Source: Athripsodes cinereus (taxonomy: Eukaryota > Arthropoda > Insecta > Trichoptera > Leptoceridae). Taken from it: 64,000 nucleotides of DNA. Below are positions 53,422 to 64,000 of the stretch, piece by piece. How positions within the stretch are numbered: the stretch's first letter is position 1; the number at the start of each line of letters is the position of its first letter. The notes under the pieces were generated by a model. It was not told where the DNA came from. It saw nothing but the letters and a program-made list of their open reading frames with translations, and searched no databases. The stretch is taken from the NCBI GenBank assembly GCA_947579605.1, contig OX388305.1:27169542-27233541 (forward strand). Direction: 5' to 3'. A program made the translations under genes and the position numbers.

Positions 53422-56400
53422 AGCATTATGGGCATACATCAAACTGTTGTTACAAGTCAGAAGGTTCACCAAGAACTGCATGACCATTTCTGAAATATTT
53501 GATGAGACAGCTGCCCGACATCCCAACAAAGCTTGCTTCCTTTTTCAAGACGAAGTGTGGACCTATTCACAGGTAATATTATACTTGTTATTTATAACCA
53601 TTGTAAAATCATTAGAAATATATTTTTAGAGCGTATATATTCTTGTGTATCCGAATCATACAACAGTTTTTTTTAGTGATTCAAACTGTCAGAAATATGA
53701 TTTTGTATAAGTTTTATAAAAACTCATATCTTTATTTTATAGCTATTAGATTATCACTCTTGAAAATTTAATAAACACCTAATGAAATAATCATCACTGA
53801 ATTGAAGATGTCAGAAGCCCAACATAGTTGAGAATTTGTAGCCAAATATAAGTCATTTTCACATTTTGTTCAAACTTATTATTAATTTGATTTAAGATCT
53901 TTAATTATATAGAATGTATATTTTCCGCTCATAATTCTAGAATAAAATAAAAGAAAATTAAACTTAAATTTCAGAGATACAATGTGTAAATATTACATAG
54001 GTAATAAGAGGTTTTTATATTTTCAGGTGCAAGAATACAGTTATAAAGTAGCACAAGTGTTCAAGACCCACGGTTACACATCGGGACAATGTGTCGGTCT
54101 CTTAATGAACAACTGCCCTCAGTATCCAGCCATCTGGTTGGGACTGGGACGTCTGGGAATCGTCACATCATTAATCAACACCAACCAACGCACTCGCACA
54201 CTGACGCACTCCATCAATGTAGCGCAGTGTGATGCTTTAATATATGGGGAGGAATTTGAAGAAGGTATTTTCATGACTTCCAAATGGACATAGTTATTTA
54301 TTTTATTAAGAAAACTTTTATTTGTATGCAACACACATTTGTTATTTTTATATTTTCAATTTAATGTTTACATTCCATATTTAGAAAAATGGATTGTGTG
54401 AAAGTTAGTAAAACAGCTTTTTGTAATGTATAATATTGTTATCCTATAGCCCAGGTCTAAAAATAATATTCTTATCAATCAATTGAGTAATTGCTTTTCA
54501 TTGCTTCTCCTAGGAGCATAAAGCAGAAACCAATATCCTTAGTTCATAGCATCTCTTTGCCAATAAAGTCACTTCTTCCCCATCAACTAATACAAAAATC
54601 ATTTTAAACATATTTTCGTGTGAAATACAGTCTAATAGCTATATAGAATACAAATTAAATATCAATGAAATAAAATGTTATCACTCTGGCAACACTGGAA
54701 TTTATGATTATTTTGTTCAATGGATAGTAGGCTTGTTCTTGCTCGGTCATTTTTGGGAGCGATCTGATCTAGTACAATTGTCCTACGGAGCTAGTTTGCT
54801 CTTCTAGTACTATTAGTACTATTAGTTCACTGAATATTTCCATGTCAAAATTATTCAGTCATGAATGTAGTACATGTACTAATAAGAATATAGGATACAT
54901 ACAGGGTACATATACTAATTAATACATGTAGGTACCTACTAATAAAAATTTAGGATGCATACAGAGTACATACATAGGAAATGCACATTTATGTAATTTT
55001 GTGATTTTGAAAATCAATACTTCGTAGTTAACAAAGAGAAAATTCAGAGAATATTTTATTTTCCTTCATAATTTGCAGGCTTTGGATTTTCATTTCAATA
55101 AATGATTATAATTTTGCTATCGACAGTAGGTACCTACTACATTATTATTTTATATGTTTATGGGACGTTCATAAGAGTTAATATTTTAACTAGGTAAGTC
55201 TACTAACTTACAACACCGTTATGTAAGTTATATGTAATGATACTTTTCCGTCCTTATTGGCGCCATTTTCAATGTTCATAGCAAAACAAAACACTAAAAA
55301 GGTCTAACACCAAACTATCTATCTACCACTCTGTACTAGAATACTACCTACTAGAATGTACTTGTACAGTACTTGGTGCTTCTTATTAGTTCTTTGACGT
55401 CACTGAACTAAAAGAACTAATAAGAAGCAAAAGAGAAGGCACTATATCCTTTATAGAATCATCACATCAACTATCTCACTCGCACTCGTTTAAAGTTCCG
55501 ACATAAACCGAGTGGCGCCGAGCGGAGATGTCGAACGTCACCGGCATTTCTTTAGTTCTGTCCGATTGGGAATGAATGTACTAATAGAACTAAGAGCGAA
55601 TAAGATACGGAATAGTTCATTCTTGTACAGTACTGGGAATTAGTTCCTAATAGTACCTAGTACATGTACTACACAAGCCTAATGGATAGGTGACATGATG
55701 TCGCCTATATTATATTAATTTATTCATATCATTAATTACGTATTATTCCTTTGGATATTCTTCTGACATTATTTACCAACTTATATTCACCAATGTTAAT
55801 GACTTCCCAGTGAGTATAGATTGTGTTCAAACGCTTTGACTTTTTTGTCACCATCGAAGACTAGGCTAACTGTTGACAATATGGGCAATTTACATAGGCT
55901 AGATGATGCTGAAATCAACTCTGAAGACAGTGAAATAGAAAATGATAAAAATATTTCTAGAATAAGTGTTGGTAATTGGAACATTTTGAAATAAACATTA
56001 CTCTCATTGGGTGATCTCAAAGTTCATAGCAATTATACATTTTATTTTAATTTGTTGTCCAACCATGTTTAGCCTTTATAGGAACAGATTGCTTATATGG
56101 CCTTATATTTGCTTGCACCAAGAACTGTATTACTTTGTCCAAGCAAAAACCACACAACCCACACAAAAGTTGTCATTTTGTGAAAGGATGTATGACCATA
56201 ATTACACAGGGGGTAGGCAACTACTTCTGGGGATTAGTCTCTCAGGCTCAAAGAAATTATATTTCTAGCTACTTATAATTATATTTCCACCTACCATATC
56301 CATAATTTTGGTATTGTGGCAATTCTACTTATAACACGCAGTTATGTTATAATAATAATCTGGACAATTTATTGAGCGCCGTTTTGTGGTACAAACCACC

Positions 56401-59400
56401 GCAAGGGCGCATTATCAGTATTTTTAAAATTAATTTATTGTTATGATCAAATTTTTGTAGGTATTATTATTTGTCACAAATTTTATCCACTAGTTCATTT
56501 GTTTTAAATTTGTAATTTTTAATTAGTTTGTAAGTAATTTAACACTAAAAAAACAATTATCTTTATAAAACTATTGAAACTTAAAACACTGTATTAAAAT
56601 TTTGTTATTTTGAATCATTATTAGATAATATTTTAATTTTTAAAAGTGAGACGTCAGAGGTTTCAGGCAGCCACTACGGGCGCCATCCACCGACTTATAC
56701 ATAGGAAATCATCAAAATATCTTAGTCTTGAATAAGTAATAAATGATATTCAATTTATTTTTTATGAAATATCTACCTAAATATTTTATTATTTGATAAT
56801 TACCTTTTTTCACATTATAAATGAAGAGTTCCTGTTAATGTTGCCATATAAAGAACAGCAGTGCCCTCGATTGATTTTTACTCTTTTTAACCAGACTGTG
56901 CTTTAAATTGTAATGAAAAGAAAATGCTTTATTTGTTCAATAAATTTCTGGGTTGGGTTTCATTATGATTTATTTAAATTTGATTAGGTGCCTACATCTA
57001 CTTAAATTTCTCCTTGTTACAGCTGTACATGAAGTGATCGGAGATGTGAGTGCTTCTCTGTCATTATACAGATGGAGAGCTAAACGCAAGGAGGATGCTA
57101 CAGACAGCGGACCAGTGAAAGAGTTAGCTTCACTCTTAGAGACTGTTCCAGTTGCTCCTCTACCTCCAGTAACCAATAAGAGTTTCCATGGGAAAGTGTT
57201 GTACATATATACTTCTGGAACCACTGGACTGCCAAAGGCTGCCCTTATTACCCATTCTAGGTGAATATTCTATTTGTCCCCTTATTATTAGTATCAATTT
57301 GCACTGTCAAAATTAAGTAAATTGTATTATGTTTTATTTACTTTTTAAGGAACATACAATTCATAATTGTACATATCAAATGTATACTAATGAGTGAATA
57401 TGAGGGAGATACAGAGATCAAAGTAGTGAATGTAAGTTTTTGACGAATGAAAAAGTTTGTGAATTAGTGTCGCTTAGTTTGAATGAGGAATAAAGAAAGA
57501 AAAAAATCTCCGTCTAGGGAGGTTGACAACTGCATGGTTTAAAATTTTCTTGAAAAAATCTTGAGTGTTAAAAATTGTGAAGCATTTATTATTTACAAAA
57601 TAGAAAATATGTTAGTATAAAACTTCATCACGCTCAGTCCTCATCTAAATTATGTTATTATACTTGTGTAGACTTTATAAGGTAACAGATATTGGTTTTT
57701 TAGTTGTCATGATTTGTTGTTATTGAGTATTATTGATTTTATACTCCGCTAATTATATTATTGGTTTTACACATGCTTTTCACCAAAAACATTGTGTAAG
57801 CTGTATTTGGTTAGATGTATGTATATTACATTGCCTTACCAAAGACAAATATGTTCAACTTGTATTTACTTTTATTTGATTTTGTTCTCACCTTAAGAGA
57901 ATAAAGTATTGACCATGATTACTTATGTTTCATTTCGTAAGCTTTTTATTTTTATTTATTTATCATTTTATTGAAATAATAAGTTTGACAGAAATAGTAA
58001 TGTACATAAGGTGTTCACCATAAAGTAAATATTATTTCTGTGTTGCTAGATCAATGATATTACATGTAATTTGTTTATTTTATTTAGACATTACATCACT
58101 GGTTAGACAGTGTTTCATATGATAGGTGTAAAACTAATATTGAATATTGTACATACATCAATAATTGATCTTAATAGTAAGTTTACATTGCGCTACATAT
58201 GTATTGACATCTTTGATGTCTTGAGAGTACTTATAATTTTTGTAAATATCTTATTTATAAAATATTATTTTGATCATAGTATTTGACAATAGTTTATGTA
58301 CTATATTGTGGCTTTGAAAAAGGGATTTTCTTCATTGAATTAACTCTAAGGGAAATGTAATAATAAGTTTAAAAGTATTATTTGATATTATATTGTTACT
58401 CATTCTGTTATCTGGTTTTGAAGTTCATTATTTAGATGAATCACAGCACAGTATAGTTATTTATAATATGTGCATCAATACTTAACCTTAGTTCATTAGT
58501 AAAAATTAAAATATTGTTGTCCACTCTGTTGTTAGTTTAGTAATATTCAAGCCATAAGTGGGATTTTTCAATATTTTGTCTCAATTTTTCTAGGTTCATG
58601 TTCATGTGTGGAGGAATCCAATTTTTGAGCCGTCTTCGTAAGGATGATATTGTATACACGTCACTTCCACTTTACCACACGGCCGGATGTGTCACAGCCG
58701 TGGGTCAGGCAGTACTCTATGGGAACACTGTGGCTATACGAAGCAAATTTTCCGCTTCTAATTTCTTCAAAGACTGCATCAAACACGAGGCCACTGTAAG
58801 CATTAAATCCTTTGTAATATAGTTATATTCTGCATATCACTTCCAGGTGTTATGCATAAAGATGAGAATGATTTAATTTCATTGTATGTTATGCAGATGT
58901 TTATTATTGAATAATGTAATCCATCAACAAGAAATTAATGAATAATAAAGTGAATTGTTATTGTATTCAGTGGATAGTATTGGATTAGAATGTGTTGGTA
59001 GTGGTACATATACATACATTATACGTACAATAGAAGGTACTTATTGTAACCAGAACAAAATGCTTATTAGATTAGTTTTATCACAGTTCAATGTATTCCA
59101 ATATAAATAATGATCAGTGATTGGATTTATTGTATTACTATGAACCCTATGCACTTGGATGTACCTATAAACCTATAGGTAGGTGAATGAGATCATTAAG
59201 ACGTGTACGTCAAGGATGATTTAATATGTTTTGTTTTTTAGTACTTATTTTCCACTAGATATCTTTTATGAAATATTTAATATCACTCTTTTGTCAAATA
59301 ATTTCAGGTTGCAAACTATATTGGAGAGATGTGTAGATATCTCCTCTCGACACCTGAATCTCCCACAGACAAACAGCACAAAGTCCGATTGATGTATGGA

Positions 59401-61888
59401 AATGGATTAAGACCACAGGTAAAATCCAGAAATATTGAATTAATATACATTTCTATTATTTAAGACCTCAGTTATTTTGTATGGATTTACTATGAAGCAG
59501 TGATGAGAATTTTTCATAATTTATAGGTAAGTATTTACACCTTGTACTTTCTGTTTATTGATTTTAAAAATTCGAGATTGATCATCACACGAGAGGACAG
59601 TTTGCATGTTTCTTGCATGCGGCTGATCTGCTGGCTACCCCACTTGTGGGATATGCCGTGATGGTATAGTAGTAGTAGTAGTAGTAGAGATTGATCATGG
59701 TGAATTTTCACCTCTAACTAAATGTATTTAAACAAAGATGAAATTAATTTTTCATTTCTTTATGATCATCAGTATTGATTCACTTTGATGGCGAGAGTTT
59801 GTCAAAATCAATTGCAATTTTTTGAAATGAAGTGATAGAAAGTACATTGTCTAAATACTTTTAAATTATAAAATAAAAAACTAATGAGATTTAGTCTGCA
59901 AACACTAGACGTATCTTCTTGACAATTGCTTTAAATTGATTTTTGTGGTATGTTTGTTCTTTTAGATTTGGACACAGTTTGCAGATCGTTTCAATATAAA
60001 ACTTATTACTGAGTTTTATGGTGCCACTGAAGGCAATGCTAACATTGGTAAGTTAACAATATTTTTTTGTACACGAATCACAAAATAAATATTTTGTTTT
60101 AATTATTTACTTTCATCGATGTGAATATTTTTCATGAATTGCTTTCAGTGAATGTGACTGGAGTTCCAGGTGCTATTGGTTTTGTGTCTAGGATTTTACC
60201 TTTTGTGTATCCCATTGGTCTTATCAAAGTTGATGAACATACAGGGGAACCAATAAGAAATGCTAAGGGACTCTGCCAGGTTGATATTTCACACTTTTAC
60301 TTATTTTAGAATTAACATTCATTGTGATTAAATTTTATCTTATGCATATATTATTCAATAATTTGTGTATAATTTTTACAAAGCGTTATAAACTAGTAAA
60401 ACAAAAAGCATTTTTTTTTTTAAAGTTTATATTTTAATTAAATGGTAGAGAACAAGTCCATCTCCAGAAACTTCAGGCTCTGAGATACGAAATGTTTAAG
60501 AGCCTCGCACTGAAGATGAACATTCCAAATTTAATTAAATTACGAAGTGAAAGAAAATAAAAATTTTGGTTACACTAATTTTTATCGATTTTAATGAAAA
60601 TGAACTTTTGTAGTGACAACACCAAAAAAATCAAATCCATATGTTTAATTTTTATTTGAAGATATGCAAACCTGATGAGCCGGGTGTATTCATTGGTAAA
60701 ATCCAACACAACAATCCAACCAGAGATTTTTTGGGATATGTGGATAAGTCTGCAACAGAGAAAAAAGTTGTTAAGGATGTGTTCAGCCATGGAGATTCTG
60801 CTTTTATATCAGGTACCTAATCATTTTTGTTGGATATTTATTAATTTATTAACAGTAAGTAGTTTGTTTGCTAAAATCATTAAGTTGATTACGTCTGTTT
60901 TTCATTACTCCTACCACTATTATGATTTGTCAATAATTTTATTATCTTTTTCTACCCAGGTGACATCTTGGTGGCAGATGAACTTGGATATCTTTATTTC
61001 AAGGACAGGACGGGAGACACATTCCGTTGGAGAGGAGAGAATGTGTCTACTAGTGAAGTGGAAGGAGCTGTGTCTCAGGTGGCGGGACACAAAGACACTG
61101 TGTGCTATGGTGTATTGGTGAGTAAATATATTATATTTTTTTATTAGCATTGTTTAAAAAAATATATATTATTTAATTGACTTAGAATTTATTGTTATAT
61201 ATCTGTGCATACTTTATGTGTCACCTATTTTCAATGTCTATACAATTTGTAGTGTAGTCATTGATGATTTATAACACTATCCAATAAAGAATGAAAGGGA
61301 TTATATCTCACATGAATGATGACATATGAGAATAAAAATATATTGACTTAATCATCTAGTGACTCATAATAATTTTGTTTTCCTCATGTAGTTCTATAAG
61401 ATATTTTGTTTTACGAGTTACTCCAAATGCAACTGTTAAAATGAATGTGAATTATGTTTTATAGGTGCCTCATGTTGAAGGCAGAGCTGGTATGTGTGGC
61501 ATAGTTGATCCACATGAAAATGTAAATTTGGATACTTTGTTAGATGGGTTGAAGAAAGATCTTCCACCATATGCAAGACCTATTTTCATTAGGATTCTCA
61601 AGGAAATTGATATGACAGGTTAGTGGGATATGTTTTTGTACAATGTAAAATTAAAAATTAATGTCAGAGATTTGACCTATTTTCACTGTGTACCATATTG
61701 TCTGATGTGTATGATGTGTTTTGTCAACAGGAACATTTAAAGTGAAGAAGACTGTATTGCAGCAAGAAGGATTTGATCCGTCTGTCATAAAAGATAAAAT
61801 CTATTTCTTAGATCCTAAACAAGGGAAATATATTCATTTAGACAAAGAGACATACGATAAAATTAGCTCCGGACAAATTAGATTGTAA
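53422..61888 (+). CDS. Fatp: long-chain fatty acid transport protein / very-long-chain acyl-CoA synthetase (SLC27, FATP1/4-like), 11 exons, N-terminus missing
   Basis: Exons: 53422-53572, 54027-54264, 57023-57260, 58594-58795, 59308-59418, 59966-60047, 60149-60279, 60662-60812, 60960-61117, 61465-61618, 61731-61888. All begin after AG and end before GT with compatible phases, giving 590 residues; FATPs are usually 620-650, so only the first, membrane-anchor exon(s) should be missing upstream. AMP/ATP-binding motif [12 protein letters not shown] at residues 191-202; YGATEGN at about 331-337; FATP signature [20 protein letters not shown] at 450-469; [11 protein letters not shown] in exon 10. 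The enzyme takes up long-chain fatty acids and couples them to CoA at plasma or ER membranes. FATP1 versus FATP4 type is not settled. Exon 7's donor (CAG|GTTGAT) is weak. Internal Met in exon 1 (MTISEIF) is an unlikely start. Confidence 0.95.
54500..54600. repeat. dispersed repeat fragment, family A
   Basis: tcctaggagcataaagcaga, then tcatagcatctctttgccaa, then cacttcttccccatc: diverged counterpart of 460-560, in FATP intron 2. Confidence 0.45.
54728..55681. mobile_element. 954-bp element with 8-bp target duplication in FATP intron 2
   Basis: TAGGCTTGT at 54728 is inverse to ACAAGCCTA ending at 55681. ATGGATAG flanks both sides (54720-54727 and 55682-55689), an exact 8-bp duplication as made by hAT transposases. 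Inside are CTAGTACTATTAGT-type subterminal repeats near both ends and a hairpin at 55378-55430 (CTTCTTATTAGTTCTTT / AAAGAACTAATAAGAAG). No transposase frame; a non-autonomous element. Confidence 0.85.
59590..59690 (+). mobile_element. short retroposon, family C, in a FATP intron
   Basis: GAGAGGACAGTTTGCATGTT, then ggctgatctgctggctaccc, then gggatatgccgtgatggtat and a TAGTAGTAGTAGTAG tail. This copy shows most clearly that the 3' end carries a TAG-repeat tail, as expected of a retroposed SINE. Confidence 0.65.
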
Positions 61889-62890
61889 TCAATTTCTAGA
61901 CTGCTTATTTAATAAGATAACTTTACCAGCTTGTCAAACTGTAGTGGGTGATGTGCTGGCTCATGTGATCCATTCCATGTGACATTATTCCATAATATTT
62001 CAAACACGGAACATTCAAATGGTGTGTGTGAGGATTAAGAGGAGTAATTGATCAGTTATTTCAAAAAGAATAATATTTTAGTTTAATAATGCTATTGTCA
62101 ATATAGGCAATGGTGAAAAGTATCTTGATAATAATTGATTTGTTTCTTCCACCCTTGATATACAAAAACACCGACTCCATTTGTTTCACGCCCATATTAT
62201 TCTTTTATTGTTGGAAGGAAGAATAAAGTGTGGCGTATTTATGATAACCTATTTTTAAAAACAACATTTTTAGTGTTTAAATTATATATTTAGTGTAATG
62301 TTACAGACAAGAAAAGTTTTCATTGTGTAAATTGATAAAATTAGAAGGAAGCATTATGAATTCATTTTGTAAGAGACAGTTATTTTGAAAATATTTTTGG
62401 GGACATTTTCTTATTTTTAGGTTGTGTAGTTATTTCCAATAAGACAATATTTTGCTATTTAATGCTTTTTTATCTATGGATTACTGATAATACACCTTAA
62501 GCAATTTCACTTGAATGTAGAATTAAAAAAAAAAGTGGAAAGCCAACAATTTGTATGCTCAATACTTAAATTAATACTATTAACAATAATTATTTGTAAT
62601 GGTATTTCTGCAGAATCTAATAAATATTGTAACATTTGTTTATTAATTTGGCTTGGTGAGTATGAATGGGTGCTAAGCAAATTAGTTTTTAGAAAATACT
62701 TTATGAAAGTATATACTAGTATGCTTAAATATTAATAAGTGATGAGTCCTCATTGGCTACAATGTTGCATAGAAAATAAATTTAAAAGATATTTTGGAAT
62801 AACATTTCTTGTGAAAGCGAGGGTATACATGGTATACCTTGCCCCTGATGTTAATTGTAGTGTGATTGCCTTTGAACTGATAATAAACTT
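61889..62890 (+). other. presumed 3' UTR of the FATP gene
   Basis: AT-rich sequence after the stop at 61886-61888. Candidate polyadenylation signals AATAAA at 62222-62227 and 62882-62887. The real cleavage site cannot be fixed from sequence alone. Confidence 0.45.
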
Positions 62891-64000
62891 GTAGGTACAT
62901 AGTGCTATGTCTGCAGTATCTTCCTAATTATATGATATTTTATTTCATATTTGCCAGTTTTTGAAGCATAGATAACAAGTTTGCAATAGATTAATTATAA
63001 AATTGTGTATTAAAATTATTTAAGTCCAATTAGTTTTGCGGTAATAAAAAGAATTGTAATATACTTATAGATAGCATATTTTTACCATACTAATTTAACT
63101 AAATATTCTTAAAAATATTTCCTGATTACCACATTGTTAGTGCCAATAAAATCAAACAAACTAATCTTTTAACGTTGAAGTTGCTTAGCAACATATCATC
63201 AAACTCAAAATGTAATGTCGGATCTAAAAATTGTCATTTTAAAGGAGAGCCAAGTAAAGCGGAATAAATGCATTATTTTAATAGTCCTAATAACAGAATT
63301 ACAAATTTTTTACTTTTTTTTACATTATTATATGTAGAATGAAATGATGTTATTATGAAACAAGTGATGTATTACAAAATATTATGACTAAATATGTAGT
63401 AAAATGATCTTTGTTTTATTTTTAAATCCATGTTACATTTTAGATGTGATGATTTATTTACAATAATTATGATTTGTGTCTCATAATTTCATACATTTTG
63501 TACCTTACGTACCAAAGTGTATTTTCCCACAACGTTTTATTGGCACTATTTAAAATACATAATTGTTTGTTTTGATAATAATTATGCTTATAAGGTAAAA
63601 GACTTTGATATTAATAACAATTATTTGCCTTTTTTATAGTTAATGTTTTTGTAAAATATATATTTATTTACCGAGAAAATCTTCCACCATTTTGTACATT
63701 AAATATATATTTACTATGCAAATTATTTAATCATTTTAATTGATATATATATATGAAACCAACCAAGATTAATAGTTAATTACACCTCCCACATATACAT
63801 TGTTGTTGCATCTGCAAAAGTATCAGACTCTAAAATTGTTTTAGCCACTGCTAAAACATATTTCTTATATTTCACATTTTCTGTGTTTCAAATTAGTTTG
63901 CTGTCTAATACTATTTTGCTGTTGGTGATTTTGAACTATATAATTATATTTAATTTAATGGAAATACACAAACTGCATGTGTTTTATTATATTTAACAAT
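62891..64000. other. AT-rich intergenic DNA, no feature seen
   Basis: No coding exon, long repeat or RNA gene recognised on either strand up to the window end. Confidence 0.5.

Noticed and set aside
54119..54334. Minus-strand ORF opposite FATP exon 2
   Set aside because: Antisense shadow of a clear coding exon.
62511..62735. 74-residue ORF downstream of FATP
   Set aside because: Lies in the presumed 3' UTR, low-complexity composition, no homology recognised.

Overview
The window looks like nuclear DNA of an insect, most likely a moth or butterfly. It is AT-rich and full of short TAGGTACCTA-type runs. It carries an intron-rich fatty-acid transport protein gene and many transposable elements of kinds common in Lepidoptera. 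The order-level call is an inference from these features; no marker gene proves it.

Layout. Bases 1-325 are a 55-bp minisatellite. Bases 330-17,900 hold no convincing host gene. They contain old repeats: a 399-bp terminal-inverted-repeat element (1240-1638), a hAT-like remnant (3150-3765), a tRNA-like SINE head (6579-6651), a 157-bp hairpin (9198-9354), degraded LINE pieces (9690-10245, 15360-15985, 16280-16600), and a 1447-bp hAT-type element with 8-bp target duplications (10517-11963).

Bases 17,930-30,869 are one Ty3/Gypsy (Mag-like) retrotransposon on the minus strand, with 427-bp LTRs and an ATAT target duplication. Its pol gene is split between reverse transcriptase and RNase H by a second, younger element at 21,409-27,535. 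That element has 1890-bp LTRs, an AGTT target duplication, an 18-base site fitting tRNA-Lys, and a single ORF coding for a Gag-like protein with a C-terminal hydrophobic segment and no pol. It is the most novel-looking item here.

Bases 31,111-31,820 and 46,107-46,625 are two inverted copies of an element with palindromic hairpins and about 186-bp tandem repeats. Bases 32,566-36,911 are a minus-strand CR1/Jockey-superfamily LINE with long ORF1 and ORF2, joined by a likely -1 frameshift site. Bases 37,380-40,140 contain exon remnants of a Mutator-like transposase gene. Bases 39,400-46,040 are a pile-up of RTE-like LINE 3' ends, tRNA-derived SINEs and segmental duplications.

Bases 48,216-51,914 are an apparently complete PIF/Harbinger DNA transposon with a TTA target duplication, terminal inverted repeats, a three-exon HARBI1-type nuclease on the plus strand and a three-exon MADF protein on the minus strand. 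The exons of the two genes are interleaved.

Bases 53,422-61,888 hold the only evident host gene: eleven plus-strand exons of a long-chain fatty acid transport protein/very-long-chain acyl-CoA synthetase (FATP, SLC27 family). They give 590 residues and lack only the N-terminal exon(s). Its second intron carries a 954-bp element with perfect 8-bp target duplications. The rest, to 64,000, is 3' UTR and intergenic DNA.
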